From: Capra hircus
Taxonomy: Eukaryota; Chordata; Mammalia; Artiodactyla; Bovidae
Assembly: GCF_001704415.2 (NCBI RefSeq)
Contig: NC_030811.1
Span: forward strand, 51,821,591 to 51,885,590
Length of the DNA: 64,000 nt
Reading direction: 5' to 3'
In this document: positions 1 to 12,317 of the stretch, one piece after another
How the letters are laid out: every line of letters begins with the position of its first letter
Numbering within the stretch: the stretch's first letter is position 1
The notes under the pieces: model-generated
The model's input: the letters and a program-made list of their open reading frames with translations, nothing else
Databases searched by the model: none
Told to the model about the DNA's origin: nothing
Program-made: the position numbers and the translations under genes

Positions 1-178
1 TACAACATGGGAAACTCACCCTAAGCTAACTTTGTTTTCTTCATAGAAAAACATTACTGATTCACTTGTCTCAGTTTTGGTAGTTGTATCTAAAAGAGTT
101 TGGTTCAGTTAATTTAGCTGTAGTGTTTCTCATGGATTTTTTATAACAAGTAGTGAACATTTTTTCAAAACTGGAATC

Positions 179-209
<31 letters not shown>

Positions 210-2221
210 AAAGGAAGCCACTAAACTTGAAACGAGATTATTATTAGTGGTTTCGTTAACATCATGACATCCCTTTGGGCCCAGGTTTGCTCAGACTATT
301 CAAAGAAACAAAGTAATGAACACTTATTTTAGGAAGTTTCTAGTGTTGTGCTACCTTTTCATTTTCCTGAAGACTTTAGGTTGTCAGCTGGAGACTATTG
401 ACTGTTAAGTCTTTCTGTGAAGTAGAGTTGTTGGTAATAAAGCCTTTTTGTTAGTGGAGAGATACAGGAAATTTACTACTGAATGCGTTCTCTTTACCTT
501 AGAATCCTGGCAAACCTCAGGTGGGAAAGGCTGGTAGACATCCAGCCTGGTATTCTGCCACAGTGGCTTTCAGGTTCACGAATGACAGTCTCTTTGTGGG
601 ATGACCAGTATATTGTATATCCTAAAAGTACAAAGCAGTATCTTGACCATAAGAGAAGTAGAGAAGAGACAAAAGGAAAATTGGGCGTTTTCTGAAGTGT
701 TATTTCAGAATTTTAAAGATTAGCTTTAGTATTTCAGATCAACAAAAGAAACATGGAAAAGCATATTATCTTAGATCTTCCTAGAAATAAAGACTTCTTA
801 GTAATTGTTAAAATGTGAGTAGTGTTGAGAATTTGCTGTTAGTCTACTGGTAAGGACCCTAATGCTTTCACTGCCTTGGCCAGGTTTAGTCTCTGGTCTG
901 GGAACTAAGATCCTGCAAGCCTCGCAGTGTGGCCCCCCCCCCCCCAAAAAAAAATGTTATTAGTGTTACTTCTGTAGAAACTTCATGGATTGGTGAAGTA
1001 AATTAGAATAATTTGGTTAGCAAATGCCTTAACCCGGTTTTTCCCATTATTACAGAGATTCTTGTTTTGATGACTCAGAAGCAAGTGCCATTGTGTCAGT
1101 GGTATTGTTTCCTATGTGGTACTGTAGAAACAGTGACTGAAGTGAGTCTGTGACACACTGTAGAGATAGATTTTTTGAGTGAATTGTATCATTTTTTCAA
1201 AAGTAGAGCAAATAATACGGAAAACATTTAGGTTTTGAAGATTTTTATAGGCCACTTTCACCATTCATCTGCTAGCAAGTGCTGTTAGTGAGCACTCACT
1301 GAATCTATAATAGATTCTCAACAGTATGTTTTTCATTGACACTATATATTTAAAAATACATGTGTTTTTAATCAGTAACTATATGGAAAGGATACAATAA
1401 TGCTGGAATCAAGATAGAATGAAAGGGTAGAATTGGTATAGGTAGAGATGAACAAATAGGCTGAACTGTTCCAAGTAGACCAACTGAGATTTTACATAAT
1501 CTGAGAGATTTGAACAAGTGTTTACCAGAAGCCCGAGAAGATAGCCCAGGTCTGGGAATCTGTGAGAGCTGCTGATGGAGACTTAAATTGATGGTTTGAG
1601 TCATAGTCTAAATAGTATTTCTCTGTGCTGGCTGTATATAGGATTGGGATTACTTTGGGAGGCTTAAAAAAGAATGTGTATACACACACTTGCATGCAGT
1701 GCCCAGGTCCCAAAAAGTCATTGTCTCTTTCTAAGACTCCCTAATGATTCTAATATGTAGCCGGGGTTCAGAAAAGCTGGGGATCATGAATGTGGATCAG
1801 GAATGCATGACAGAGAAGTTGACTAGGCTCTAGGTTATAGGAGCCTAGAACCTAGTGTGGAGGGATGCAATAGGTCGGATTAGGGAGGAAAGTGATGCAG
1901 ATTCAGGCGTTCAACATAGAAACACTGCTTTTGGTTTGCAAGAGAAGCAGAGGGCTGGGCTTTGCAGGAGAGGTGAAAGTTTGGTTTTTAAGTTTTTTTA
2001 AACTCGTTGAACTTTCTGAACCATTTTGTAAATTAATTACTTCCCAGTTTGTGTTTTTATATTTAATCATATCTAAAGGAGTTCCAGTATTTAAGAAGTA
2101 TGTCTTTTCAATAATTCTCTGAGAATATCCACGTAATTTACTTTTAAAGCTATATATTTTATCAAGGTATGAGTTTTTTCTTACTTGGTATCATTAAATA
2201 TGTATAATTTACTTGTTTCAG
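1..2221 (+). other. TAX1BP1 intron 1, 3' part
   Basis: Non-coding, AT-rich sequence upstream of the first coding exon, ending in the acceptor ACTTGTTTCAG. It holds a 26-base T run at 184-209, a CHR-type SINE near 841-954, and otherwise sequence in which I recognise nothing. There is no CpG-rich stretch or other sign of a promoter, which is why I read it as intron, not 5' flank. Confidence 0.75.
841..954 (+). mobile_element. CHR-2-like SINE with poly-C and poly-A tail
   Basis: A tRNA-like head (TACTGGTAAGGACC), then GGGAACTAAGATCCTGCAAG, is the usual layout of the cetartiodactyl CHR SINEs. The 3' end has 13 C followed by 9 A at 933-954. The long C run is unusual for this family and may be expanded or a sequencing-prone site. 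Confidence 0.85.
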
Positions 2222-2228
2222 ATTCACA

Positions 2229-2390
2229 ATGACATCCTTTCAAGAAGTTCCATTGCAGACTTCCAACTTTGCCCATGTCATCTTTCAAAATGTGGCCAAG
2301 AGTTATCTTCCTAATGCACATTTAGAATGTCATTATACTTTAACTCCATATATCCATCCACATCCAAAAGATTGGGTTGGTATATTCAAG
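2229..2390 (+). CDS. TAX1BP1: TAX1BP1 coding exon 1 (start codon, SKICH N-terminus)
   Basis: The exon begins at 2222 after TTGTTTCAG. Seven bases of 5' UTR precede the ATG at 2229, which has A at -3. It encodes residues 1-54, beginning MTSFQEVPLQ and ending in KDWVGIFK, and ends in phase 0 before GTAAGA. It covers the first half of the SKICH beta-sandwich; Trp49 lies in the conserved HPKDWVG stretch. The start is chosen because it opens the recognised TAX1BP1 protein. The open frame runs past the donor into the intron, but that tail is not family sequence. Confidence 0.97.
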
Positions 2391-4434
2391 GTAAGAGAAC
2401 TTTCTGCATATTTCTTCCATATAGGCACTCTTTATTTTCTTCTTAAGAGGTTCACAATTAGTTTATACTTGTCTTAGCTCTGTGTTAAGGATTATTTTTA
2501 TAAACTTCAAATGTAAAACATTATGCAACTTGAATTATTTACTAGTGCAGGGAAGTGTACAACAAATGTTAGGAACTTCAGTTCACCAGACTTTCCTCTC
2601 TGTGATCAAAAGGTTTGACTTAAAATTCTTTTCAAATTTTTTTCCTCCTATTTTCTCCATTCCTTACCTTAAAAAAAGTGATCTTTTCCTTTGGGTTGGT
2701 ATATCATTTATGGTCTTGTAATTTGTAATTAATTTTGTACAGCTCTGCAGCTATGTTACTATCTTTTCTGTTGTCCCACATTGTTAAAATATTCCTCATA
2801 TTGTCCCATGCTTTAATAAGAGTATTCTGTTTTACATGACTAGTAATTTCATTGATGGCAAGAGTCCCAGTTCTGATATTTTGCCATTATGTGTTACATT
2901 TAGTTGAAAATTACACTGAGATGATCATTACAGTGGTGGAAGTTTTTTGGCAATTTCAAGTCTTCAGAATGTAATGGAGAACCAGAAAATAAGAATGTCC
3001 ATTTAGCAAAGTAATGCTGTAGATGTACAGGTAGTAAAACTTACTTTTCTCTTGGGTTATTCTAGATTCTCCCTCAGAAGCAATTTTTATTTTAGATATG
3101 ACTTGTTAAAACCAAGACCATCAGGTATTGAAATTTTGATTGTGTGGTCTGTGTAAGTTAAATAGTAAAGTAGAAAAATAAAAGTAGCTGCTAGAATTAG
3201 GTACATTGAGAGTATGAAGTAGTGAAAGTCTGGCCTAATAGAGTGAGGAGGACAGAAAAACTGTATGGGACAAAACAAAGTTCTGGCATTTAATCATATT
3301 TCAGTACCTTTTTGAATCTCTCATCCTTTGGCATTGCTGGATTGGTGAGTTATTTACTCTCTTTTCTTTAGGCTAGTCAAAATCCATTATGAAGATACAT
3401 TCGTTGTAAGCTTGTTATGAAATCAGTATCATTTTTAATTTTACATAAGAGATGAATAACAAGTTAAAGACACTAAGAACTGGTATTTTCTTGAAGAGTG
3501 AGACAGAGAGGAAGAACAGAGCAGGAAAATGAGATTGAGGGAAGAAAAGGGCATTCCTGGCAGGAAAATGGCATAAGCAAAGGCACAGGGGTGAGAATGA
3601 GAATGAGTTAGTGAAGTGGAGGGAGATGAAGTGTCAGTCTTTCCACGGAAAACCTTCAGTGTTAAGCTAAGTAGTTTGGAAACTTTTCATTATGTGCAGC
3701 GAGAAGTCTGCATATGTCGGCTGATGTGTGATAAATGTTATTTCAAGAAGATAAATCTTTACTTTTTTTTTTTTTTCAGACTACTTATTTTTGTCTTCTG
3801 GTCCCCCCTCCCATTTTTTGTTAATAACCTATTGTTTACACCAAAAGTTTATGACTGTCTCATCAGATCCAGCCAAACACAATTGTGTCAGTTTTACTGC
3901 CTATTTCCACATTTTTAATATCACTGCTGTAGTTCATGCCCTCCTTATCTCCTTCTAAGACGATTGCAGTAGGTTTCCTGTTTTCCCTGCTTTCATTCTT
4001 AATGCCACTCCTCCATTTTATCTGTTCTTCAAAATGCTCTATATATAATAGAAAATGAAAATCGGAACATATCTTCCTCTTGTTTAAGTGGCTGTTCATC
4101 CTCTGTGGGATAATGCCAAGACCAAATAACTTAGGATGCCAAATAGGGCTCCTTTATAAGACCTGATTTATAGCTTCCTTTTTTACATTGCCTGCTTATT
4201 TTTGGCTTTCATAATGCTAATGTATTATCTCTTGTGCACTCCAAGGACTGTTAACTCTTCTTTAAGCAGTAGTACTTACACAAATAAATAATAAATAAAT
4301 TTGAGTAGAATACCCTTTCCATCTTGCCTGGATGATACTTAAAACTCAGTGGGAAGTTGAAGCATGTAGTAAAAACTTCAAATGGTACAGGAAAACTCAG
4401 GGGAAAAAAAAATCGTGTTTTAATACTATTACCT

Positions 4435-4730
4435 AGCAATAAGCTGGAGAAGGCAATGGCACCCTACTCCAATACTCTTGCCTGGAAAATCCCATGGCTG
4501 GAGGAGCCTGGTGGGCTACAGTCCATGGGGTCGCTAAGAGTCAGACACGACTGAGCGACTTCACGACTTTACTTTCACTTTTCACTTTCATGCATTGGAG
4601 AAGGAAATGGCAACCCACTCCAGTGTTCTTGCCTGGAGAATCCAGGGACGGGGAGCCTCGTGGACTGCCGTCTGTGGGGTCACACAGAATTGGACACGAC
4701 TGAAGTGACTTAGCAGCAGCAGCAATAAGC
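4435..4730 (+). mobile_element. Bov-A2 SINE with target-site duplication
   Basis: Two related units, each with the GGAGAAGG and CTTGCCTGGA signature, are joined by a CACTTTCACTTTTCACTTTC linker and end in an AGC-repeat tail. This is the ruminant Bov-A2 structure. The 10-base direct repeat AGCAATAAGC flanks it at 4435-4444 and 4721-4730, so the insertion is intact and fairly young. Short open frames across it are SINE sequence, not genes. Confidence 0.93.
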
Positions 4731-5849
4731 ATTGTTAACATATTGGTATATATCTGTAAATAATAATTTGTCTATAAAAAGTATACACATATGCTGTTGA
4801 TGCATTGTGAAATTCGTGGAAATGTTTCTAAATATTTACCATTAAATAGTCCTTAATATAGACTTTATTTTTTTTAATTTTGTGTCCGTTTATTTCATAG
4901 GATAAGTTCTTGGAAAAGGAATTACGATGTTTGTGGCACTGAATGTTTTTAAATACTTGATATGTACTGCATATTGCTGCCTAGAATGATTTTGATGGTT
5001 ATATTGACAAGGCAGGCAGGGAGAAAGTGCCTAGATAGTAACTATAAGGGAAGGAATGTGTGCTTCAGAAAATGTTAAAGAATTTAATTTTCCTGGGACA
5101 GGTACCAGTTTTAGAAAATGAATAGGAAAAGTTTGTTTGGATCATGTTGTCGATTGTTTTAATATTTAGCTGAAGAATAACTTTTAAGCAGAGAGTAATA
5201 AGAGTTTAGAAGTGAACTTTAATCTTACAGTGCTGAATAAGATAAATTGGAATTAGAATGGAGGCACAGAGAATGTATAGACCGTCTTAATTTCTAGTTG
5301 AAATAATGCAGGCCTTTGAGAAGGGGATCAATTGTGGGTAATAATCCATAGGAAGCATCTGTAAGGTTTGTCAGCAATTAACTGAATGTGTTGGCACTGA
5401 AACTCATTCATTAAATATCCTCAGTGAGGAGGAACAAGGTCATGTGCTGAGTGGGTGGGGCTAGGGGTGGGGATCTTGAGTATGGAAAAGATTTGGTCTT
5501 GTTACTGTGGAAGAATGGGGAATTGGAGTAGGTTAACCAGGAGATTGTTGAGCAGCTGTGAGTTTGTCTAGAGATTGAGCAACTAGAATTGAGTGAATTC
5601 CAAAAGTGGGTATTATTCACACTGCGAATTTAAAAAAGAACTCAAGAGGGCTAGGCATACTAGCATGGTTTTAGGTGCATTACTGAAATGGTTAACTGAC
5701 CATGAAGTCCAGGTTGGGTAGGGGAATGAGTGAAGCCAGACTAGGGATGTAGACTGGGTTGGAGATTTTCATTTTTTCCTTTCAGTTTTTCTTCCTCTTC
5801 TCTAGTGTTGGTTAAATTACAACTAAAACATGTAGCATGTTTGTTTATT

Positions 5850-5990
5850 CTTTATACTTTGCAAAGATCTTTCATGAGAGCATTATACTCACTATTTTGC
5901 AGGTGAGGGAACTGAGGTCCAGAAAGAAGTGTCTTGGTCACTCCAAATTAAACTTTGGAGCTAACGTTTGAACCACATGTAAACCACGTG
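5850..5990 (+). mobile_element. MIR-like ancient SINE fragment
   Basis: The run GCAGGTGAGGGAACTGAGG followed by CAGAAAGAAGTG and a CTTGGTCACTCC-like end resembles the MIR core and tail. It is strongly diverged, so the borders are approximate. Confidence 0.6.
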
Positions 5991-6808
5991 TAAAACTTCA
6001 AGAATTGTTCTCAGCAGTTTGGTTAAGTGAGAGATCTAGTTTTTCAAAGTTAACAACAGGATTCCTAAAAAGTTCTGTGTGCATTTTATGAGTGATTGGA
6101 TTGAAGTTAAAAAAAAAAAAACACAGGAAAAGATTGAGAACTATACATGATGTCATATCTATCATCAAACCCAACATTAATTGCAATAAAATATTTAATG
6201 TGTCCCATGATATTTGTTTTATTATAATCAATTTGATTTGGTCTTGATTGTATAAGTATTTTTAAGAATTTATTTATATTTAGGCTATACTCGGTACAAA
6301 TTAAATTAACTTGTAATTAAAATAATTTAAACTAAAGGTCCATGAGACTTTTTTTTTAACTGTAAAGGAGTTATAACAATTCTCATGTTTCAGAGATACT
6401 ATTCTAGTTGTGGAAATTGGGAGTGCAAAGTGATTATGTCATGTTGTCCAGAGTCACATAGGCAAAACCAACCTTCCCAGTAAGATACTATTCTCACTGA
6501 AACCTTACTGACACCAGATTAAAAAACTTTAATTTCCTGGTATGAAAAGTGAAACTAGCAGTGATTTTGTGCTTGAATATCTTGTTTCAAGTTTTTTTTC
6601 CTTCTTCTTTGTTTCTCTTTGCCTTTTCATATATCTTCATTCTGCTTCTTCTGTCTTCCTGCCCTGTCTCCATTCCAGTCCTTTCTTATTTTTTGTTTTT
6701 TAAAAAAATTCTCCTGTTGTAAAAATTATCATAATTTTAGAAAACTTGGAAAAAACAGGGGATGCAAAAGATAAAAATTTAAGATGGCCAGTATAGTCCC
6801 ATCACCCA

Positions 6809-6975
6809 ACTATGTGCGTGTGCTCTAAGTTGCATTAGTCTGTGTTTGACACTGTAGCCCACCAGGCTTCTCTGCCCATGGGATTCTCCAGGCAAGAATA
6901 CTGGAGTCTGTTGTGGCCTCCAGGGGGTCTTCCCAACCCAGGGATCAGACCCTAATTTCCCTACCTGTTAAGAGT
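6809..6975 (-). mobile_element. Bov-tA SINE
   Basis: Read on the - strand it has the Bov-tA order: CCTGGGTTGGGAAGA, TTCTTGCCTGGAGAATCC and GAGAAGCCTGGTGGGCTACA. The head is lost or worn. It lies in intron 2, antisense to TAX1BP1. Confidence 0.85.
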
Positions 6976-7095
6976 GGTTACCATTATTAATGTTTTAGAA
7001 GTGTTTCCTTTCAGTCCCTTGTTTTTTCTTTTAACTCAAGGAAGAATACTTTCAGTTTTTTTTGAACGCGTATATTTTGAAAATAGCTGGAGTAG

Positions 7096-7294
7096 TAGTA
7101 TATGGGGTCGCTAAGAGTCGGACATGACTGAGTGACTTCACTTTCACTTTTCACTTTCATGCATTGGAGAAGGAAATGGCAACCCACTCCAGTGTTCTTG
7201 CCTGGAGAATCCCAGGGACGGGGGAGCCTGGTGGGCTGCCGTCTGTGGGGTCGCACACAGTCGGACACGACTGAAGCGATTTAGCAGCAGCAGC
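7096..7294 (+). mobile_element. Bov-A2 SINE, 5' truncated
   Basis: It starts in the first unit (GGGGTCGCTAAGAGTCGGAC), has the CACTTTCACTTTTCACTTTC linker, a complete second unit, and an AGC-repeat tail. It is very close to the copy at 4.4 kb and in the same orientation. Confidence 0.9.
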
Positions 7295-9368
7295 ATCATA
7301 TGGCGTTTTATATGTCCTGAATTTTTCACTTATGATTGTAGCCACTTTCTCAATAAGTAGCTCTATAACATATTATCTCATGGAGGGACATTTATGTTGT
7401 TTATGATACGATATTTCTTAGACTGAGCATTGCATCAATCTTTGTGTATCTAGGCATTTTTGCAGTTCTTTCCTTTTAAAAAAGAAGGACCTTTGCTCTT
7501 GTAATGATTTTTGAAAATTACAGTATATACAAAAGAAAGAAAATTAATACCCTTACAAAGTGTACCCTCACCTTCCCCAGAAATACCTGTTGCTGTTTGG
7601 TGTATGTTTTTCTAGAATTTAAAAATTCATGGGCTCATTTTTTAACTGTTTTTTAGGTTTTGTATTCATCTGTACATAATCAGCAAACATATTTCAGTGC
7701 CTTACCTGCTTCATGTCCTGTGTTTGTCTCCATTTATATCTCCCCCCAAACCAGTCCCCACTCTCTCTTGTCTTTGCAAGTGCTCTCTGTGTGCTCTCAG
7801 TCCTAATGTTTCTTTCTTTTGAGGTTTCTCCAGAATTTACTAATACCTGTATTTTTACTTGATAAACTTGTCCTTCTGATCTTCTTTACATTTGCTTTCA
7901 GAATTTACTAATGATTAATATCAACATGTTTTTCTAAAATGTTAATCCTATTTAAAGGAAACACACTTGCCATTTTTTTCTTCCGTGTAATTTCCTTTTT
8001 TGCTCTTACTTTGCCAGTTGCATTAGTAACAGAAGAATGATGTCCAGTAGTATTGTTAATTCCCCAAACTGGACTAAATAGTGAAATATCTGTTGTTTTG
8101 GTTCTTTCCTAAGCATAGATAGGCCCTCTTAACTGGATACAAGTGGATAAAAGCAATATGTTTTGACAGTTGTAGGTAACTTTGACTGCCCCATTGTTCT
8201 AAGTATCATCATAATTCTCTCTGCCATTTATCAATGTTTTAAAATTTGCTGTTATCAACTCTAAATGTAATAATTTTCTTTATGCTTGCTGCTAAGGGAC
8301 TAAAAGGCAAATTCCCTTGCATTTCAAGGGATTGGACTCTGCACTCCAGAAATCTGATCAAGTTTACAAGATAACCAAAAAAATAAAAGAGAAATAGTGT
8401 GTGTCTTGGACACTGTGGTGTGATTTTTCTAATTTGTTTACTGTTCTTAAACCATGAATGCATGCATAATTTCTAGATGTCCAAATTCTGTTTCTTCCAC
8501 TGTTTGTCCTTCTATTGTATGTGGAAGTTTAGATGTTAGACATAACTATCCTAAAGGGATCTGTACTCTGTCTTTCCAGATTGAGAGACTTTTACATTAT
8601 TTTTTAAAAGTGTTTGCTTGACATGCACCTCATGTTAACTGTTGTTCAGTTTTTCCTTCCTCAAAAGGAATTTAAAGTATAGTCCTATATTGCTGATTTT
8701 TATATTCAGATTGGGTTGCATCTTGCTCCAGTTTCTTGGTTGGCTTAGTGTGGGATACCTGTGATGTTTTAGAGCATGGTTTGCCACTCCCTTGAGTTGC
8801 CCAGATTTATGCAATAAAGGAAAGCAAAGTATAAGTTAGCACTGTGGTCACACAATAAGAAACAGCCTGAATTACTGTGATCTAGTTAGAACACAGCAAG
8901 GACCAAACCACTTAACATATCTCTTAAACATTTTTCTTCTGTGATAAAAGATCTCACTTCCCCCATTAATGTTTTTCTTATCGTGAAAGACAGCTAGAAG
9001 CAGCATTTTCCACCTTTACCTTACTGTTTCTTTTGTCAACTACATTTTATTTAGGAATAGTATAGTCAGTGACGCTGTTGGAAGGAAGGAGGTGGAATTT
9101 CAGAAAGTATGAGAGTATATCCTGCTAGGAGAAGAGTGAGTAGAGTCCTAGTGGTAAAGAGCTTGAACTTTAGGTTTAGAGTCTGACTTTGCTGTTTACT
9201 AATTTTTTTCCCCCCTGTAAGTTCATTTGCTGCTTTAAAGTTTTAACTGTTCAGCAGTTAACAGGATTTTTTTTTTTTTAAATCTGAAATATATTTACAT
9301 CTCAAATACAAAAGAAAACTTTAAAATTATTTTTGGTTGATCTCTAAAACCCAACCACTTACAAGCCT

Positions 9369-10232
9369 TTTTTTTTTTTTTTTTTTTTTAATCCGACCCA
9401 TTATTTCTACTCAAAATGTGCATCCTGTGTACTTACTAAACATTTACTTGCACTTGCATTTTCTGTGTCAGGTCTACTTTGATGCAGAGCTTCTTAAAAA
9501 AGCACTAACTGAATCTGTCCAGTGAAGTCTCATGTTTTTTGGAAAACCAATGTTGCTACACAGTTTCCAGATTGGCTGCCAAAGCTGAACGTGGGTGTGG
9601 GCAGCTCTTTGAAAAGTTCAGATCCTTCACCGAAGTCATCCAGCAACTCTTCCTTGGTCCAATTACATGAGGTTATTAGAAAAAAGCCTTTCACTATCAA
9701 CACTCTGGAGAGAGATTTCAAATATTGCTTCCTCTTCTCAATTGCATTGTCAGGATTAAGGCTCATGGCATGAAACGTCCGTCCCTTTGTCAACACAGAT
9801 AATGAAACCCACACAACTTTGTGGAAGGGTTCAAAAAGTCTTCTACCTTCAAAGTAACATTAGATAAACCTTCTTTCTCTATAATACTTCCAGAAAGCTG
9901 TATTGCAGAAGGAGAGTAATCAATTCCAGTAACATAAGAGAAATCAAATTTTGCAAGTTCAACCAGGAAAACGCCAGTTCCCAATATCAAGCACTGAAGC
10001 ATCCAATGGCATCTTGTGTTTCTGCATCCACCTTATTAGTCGAGTCCTACTCTCCAAACCAGATTTCTCCTGTATCTCCGTATTCTTGGAAAGTTTGCAG
10101 TTCTCTCTTATAGACAGCATCCCAGTGCTCTCAGGTTCCCAGAGCAGATGGGACAAAGCCATCCCCTCTAGGACTGGCCCCTGGGGATTGCACCACGGCT
10201 CCAGCGCTGCTGTCATCGTCCATGCCCTCTAC
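9369..10232 (-). pseudogene. EEF1AKMT2: EEF1AKMT2 (METTL10) processed pseudogene
   Basis: An intronless copy of the eEF1A lysine methyltransferase 2 message, antisense in intron 2. The parental start matches the ATG at 10223-10221. The coding part then runs to the stop at 9532-9530, followed by about 140 bases of 3' UTR and a 22-base A tail (T run on the + strand, 9368-9389). Recognisable blocks are GDGFVPSALGT, LIRWMQKHK, the SAM-site region DASVLDIG, then VFLVELAKF, GIDYSPSAIQLSG and the tail SCNWTKEELL. It is dead. There is an in-frame TGA just after SALGT, a TAG after EIWFGE, and frame shifts before TRLIRWM, at the DIG/TGVF glycine loop, and after GFH. The coding blocks stay in parental order with no introns, as expected for L1-driven retroposition. 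No clear target-site duplication was found. Confidence 0.92.
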
Positions 10233-10639
10233 TAGTTTCTTAATTTGTAAGATAAGGGTAGTATTTTTTCAAAAACAATAAGTGTATTTATTACTGCTGT
10301 TCCCTGTGCCACTTGAATCAGGTGTATATAATTGTGATATTAGCAGTTCTGTGTGTCCCCCATCACAAATAAATGGCTCACTAAGCATGTTTTCTAACCA
10401 CCTGGTCCAGGTAGAGCCTCTTCAGTTAGGGAGATGTTTTTCAAAAAACATCTAGCTCTAGAATAGTATTTCTTTCCAGACTAGCATATGGACCGGCATG
10501 GGGACAAAGAATGCAAGGTATAACTTGTACCAGGTTTATCTTTTGGGGAATACTGCAGATGGGTTCTTTTTCAGGAGATGTTAGAAGCATTGGGAGATAG
10601 GAAATGAGGGACAGAATATCTTAGAGTTAAGCTCACTGT

Positions 10640-11150
10640 CCCTAATAGGTTATGTGTCCTTGGGTATTAATGAATAGTAACATTTCATGGACACTCACAT
10701 GCCAGCATTGTGCCAAGTGTCTTTACAGGGCTTACCTCATTTAATACACATACAAGCCTTTGAGATTGTTAGTTATCTTCATTTTATTTATTTGTTTTAT
10801 GGCTGTGCTGGGTCTTGGTTGCTGCACAGGTTTTTCTCTAGTTGTGGAGAGCAGGGGCTACTCTGTAGTTGCGGTGCATGGGCTTCTCATTGTTGTGACT
10901 GCTCTTGTGGAGCACATGCTCTACGATGTCTAGGCTTCAGTAGCTGTGGCTCCCTGCCTCTAGAGCACAGGCTCAACAGTTGTGGCGCACGGGCTTAGTT
11001 GCTCCAAGGCAGGTGGGATCTTCCCTGAACCTGTGTCTCATGCACTGGCAGGTATATTCTTTACCATTGAACCACCAGGGAAGCCCTATTATCTCCATTT
11101 TAAAGAGGAAGCAACAAAAATAACTTGTCTGAAATCTTAAAACTAGTAAG
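10640..11150 (+). mobile_element. MIR SINE split by a later insertion
   Basis: The left part (10690-10772) has the MIR signature of a -TGCCAAGTGTCTTTACAGGG- core and CTCATTTAATAC. The right part (11103-11150) continues with AAAGAGGAAGCAAC and CTTGTCTGAAATC. The CHR-1 copy at 10787-11088 interrupts it, which dates CHR-1 as the younger element. Confidence 0.75.
10773..11102 (-). mobile_element. CHR-1 SINE with target-site duplication, nested in MIR
   Basis: Read from the + strand it starts with a T-rich tail, then GGCTGTGCTGGGTCTTGGTT, repeats of the CGCACGGGCTTAGTTGCTCC type, and ends in ACCACCAGGGAAGCCC, the reversed tRNA-like head. It is flanked by TTATCTTCATTTTA (10773-10786) and TTATCTCCATTTTA (11089-11102), 13 of 14 matching, both of which are MIR sequence. 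Confidence 0.92.
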
Positions 11151-11209
11151 TGATCTTTTTCAGTAGTCCAACCTTACTTTCTGTGTTGTTAATTACTACA
11201 GCATACAGT

Positions 11210-11345
11210 GCTTGCAAAAACTACCTTTTATGGAGTGCCCATCGTGGGTCAGGCACTCTGCCAAGTGCTGCTTTTATGTTTATTATCTAATTTAATCCTT
11301 CTGACAATTCTGAGAGAAAAAAACTGAGCCTTAGGTCAGGGAAAA
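11210..11345 (+). mobile_element. MIR SINE fragment
   Basis: Contains GGGTCAGGCACTCTGCCAAG and TTATCTAATTTAATCCTTCT followed by CTGAGCCTTAGG, the standard order of MIR core motifs. Confidence 0.8.
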
Positions 11346-11725
11346 CACATGATGGTTTCCTTAAGCTTCTTTCAAATGTTTTTGACCATGACACGGAAAG
11401 AAATAAAAATTCTGTGATTTGACCCAGCAGAGTCGCATGCAAATACATACTGAAACAAATTTTCATCAAGCAATACTTGACTTTCATGCACTCTGATGCT
11501 TTCTAATTCTTTCTAATTAAAAAATAAATGTGGGTATGAATTACTAAATTGAATCACCACTTAGTCTACTGGATTGTGACCTACAGTTTGAAAACACTCC
11601 TTTAGAGACTAAAGATAGTAATACAAGATTCTTCCATCTTCAGTAGTCTGGAATATCTAATCCTAGGTCAGTCAGAATTGTAGAACATATATGTAATCAA
11701 ACCTTGTGGATGATGCATAATTTCT

Positions 11726-11937
11726 TGTGTGTGCACAGTCACGTCGGACTCTTTGTGACCCTTTGAACTGTAGCCCACCAGGCTCTGCTGTCCATGGGAT
11801 TTTTTCAGGCAATACTGGAGTCGGTTGCCATTTCCTTCTCCGAGGGGATCTTCTTGACCCAGGGATTGAACCTGAGTCTCTTGTGTATCTTGCATTGAAG
11901 GTGGATTCCTTACCCACTGAGCCATCATGGAAGCCAT
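11726..11937 (-). mobile_element. Bov-tA SINE
   Basis: Reverse-strand Bov-tA: from the + strand it reads GTCACGTCGGACTCTTTGTG, TAGCCCACCAGGCTC, then CTTGACCCAGGGATTGAACC, ending in the tRNA-like head ACCCACTGAGCCATC. The open frames of 70-92 codons over this interval are SINE sequence. Confidence 0.92.
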
Positions 11938-12266
11938 GATATACTGGCAAATGTATATCTATTTTCTGTTTAAAACGTATCTAATATTATTATGACAGTT
12001 CATCTGGAAAATAACTGAGATATATAACGTATAGGTTCATGTTGTTAGTTGGAAATATTTTAGAGATTGATGGGATACAGGTGGTTATTTTGTGTGTGTG
12101 AACACCTTAGGAATAAAAGTAAAAATAAGTTTTTACAAAATTTACCATGCCTGTAGGCAAGACTTACTAAAGATGAGAGACTAGTGAAATTTAATTAGTG
12201 GATTTAAGGAGGAAGGAGAAATCTAATTTTAAAAAAGCACTTAAATTTGAGGCATAAAATAACTTT

Positions 12267-12317
12267 TAAAAACTTATGTTTTGTGAAATCAAATTTTAAA
12301 TGAAACATAAGTTTTTA
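12267..12317. repeat. 15-bp perfect inverted repeat
   Basis: TAAAAACTTATGTTT at 12267-12281 is the exact reverse complement of AAACATAAGTTTTTA at 12303-12317, with a 21-base loop. AT-rich sequence gives such pairs by chance quite often; I assign no function. Confidence 0.8.

Noticed and set aside
1..2221. A promoter or first exon for TAX1BP1 at the left end
   Set aside because: AT-rich sequence with almost no CpG; a housekeeping-type gene like this would be expected to have a CpG-rich start.
9530..10223. An antisense functional methyltransferase gene in intron 2
   Set aside because: Two early stops, several frame shifts, no introns and an A tail: a dead processed copy.
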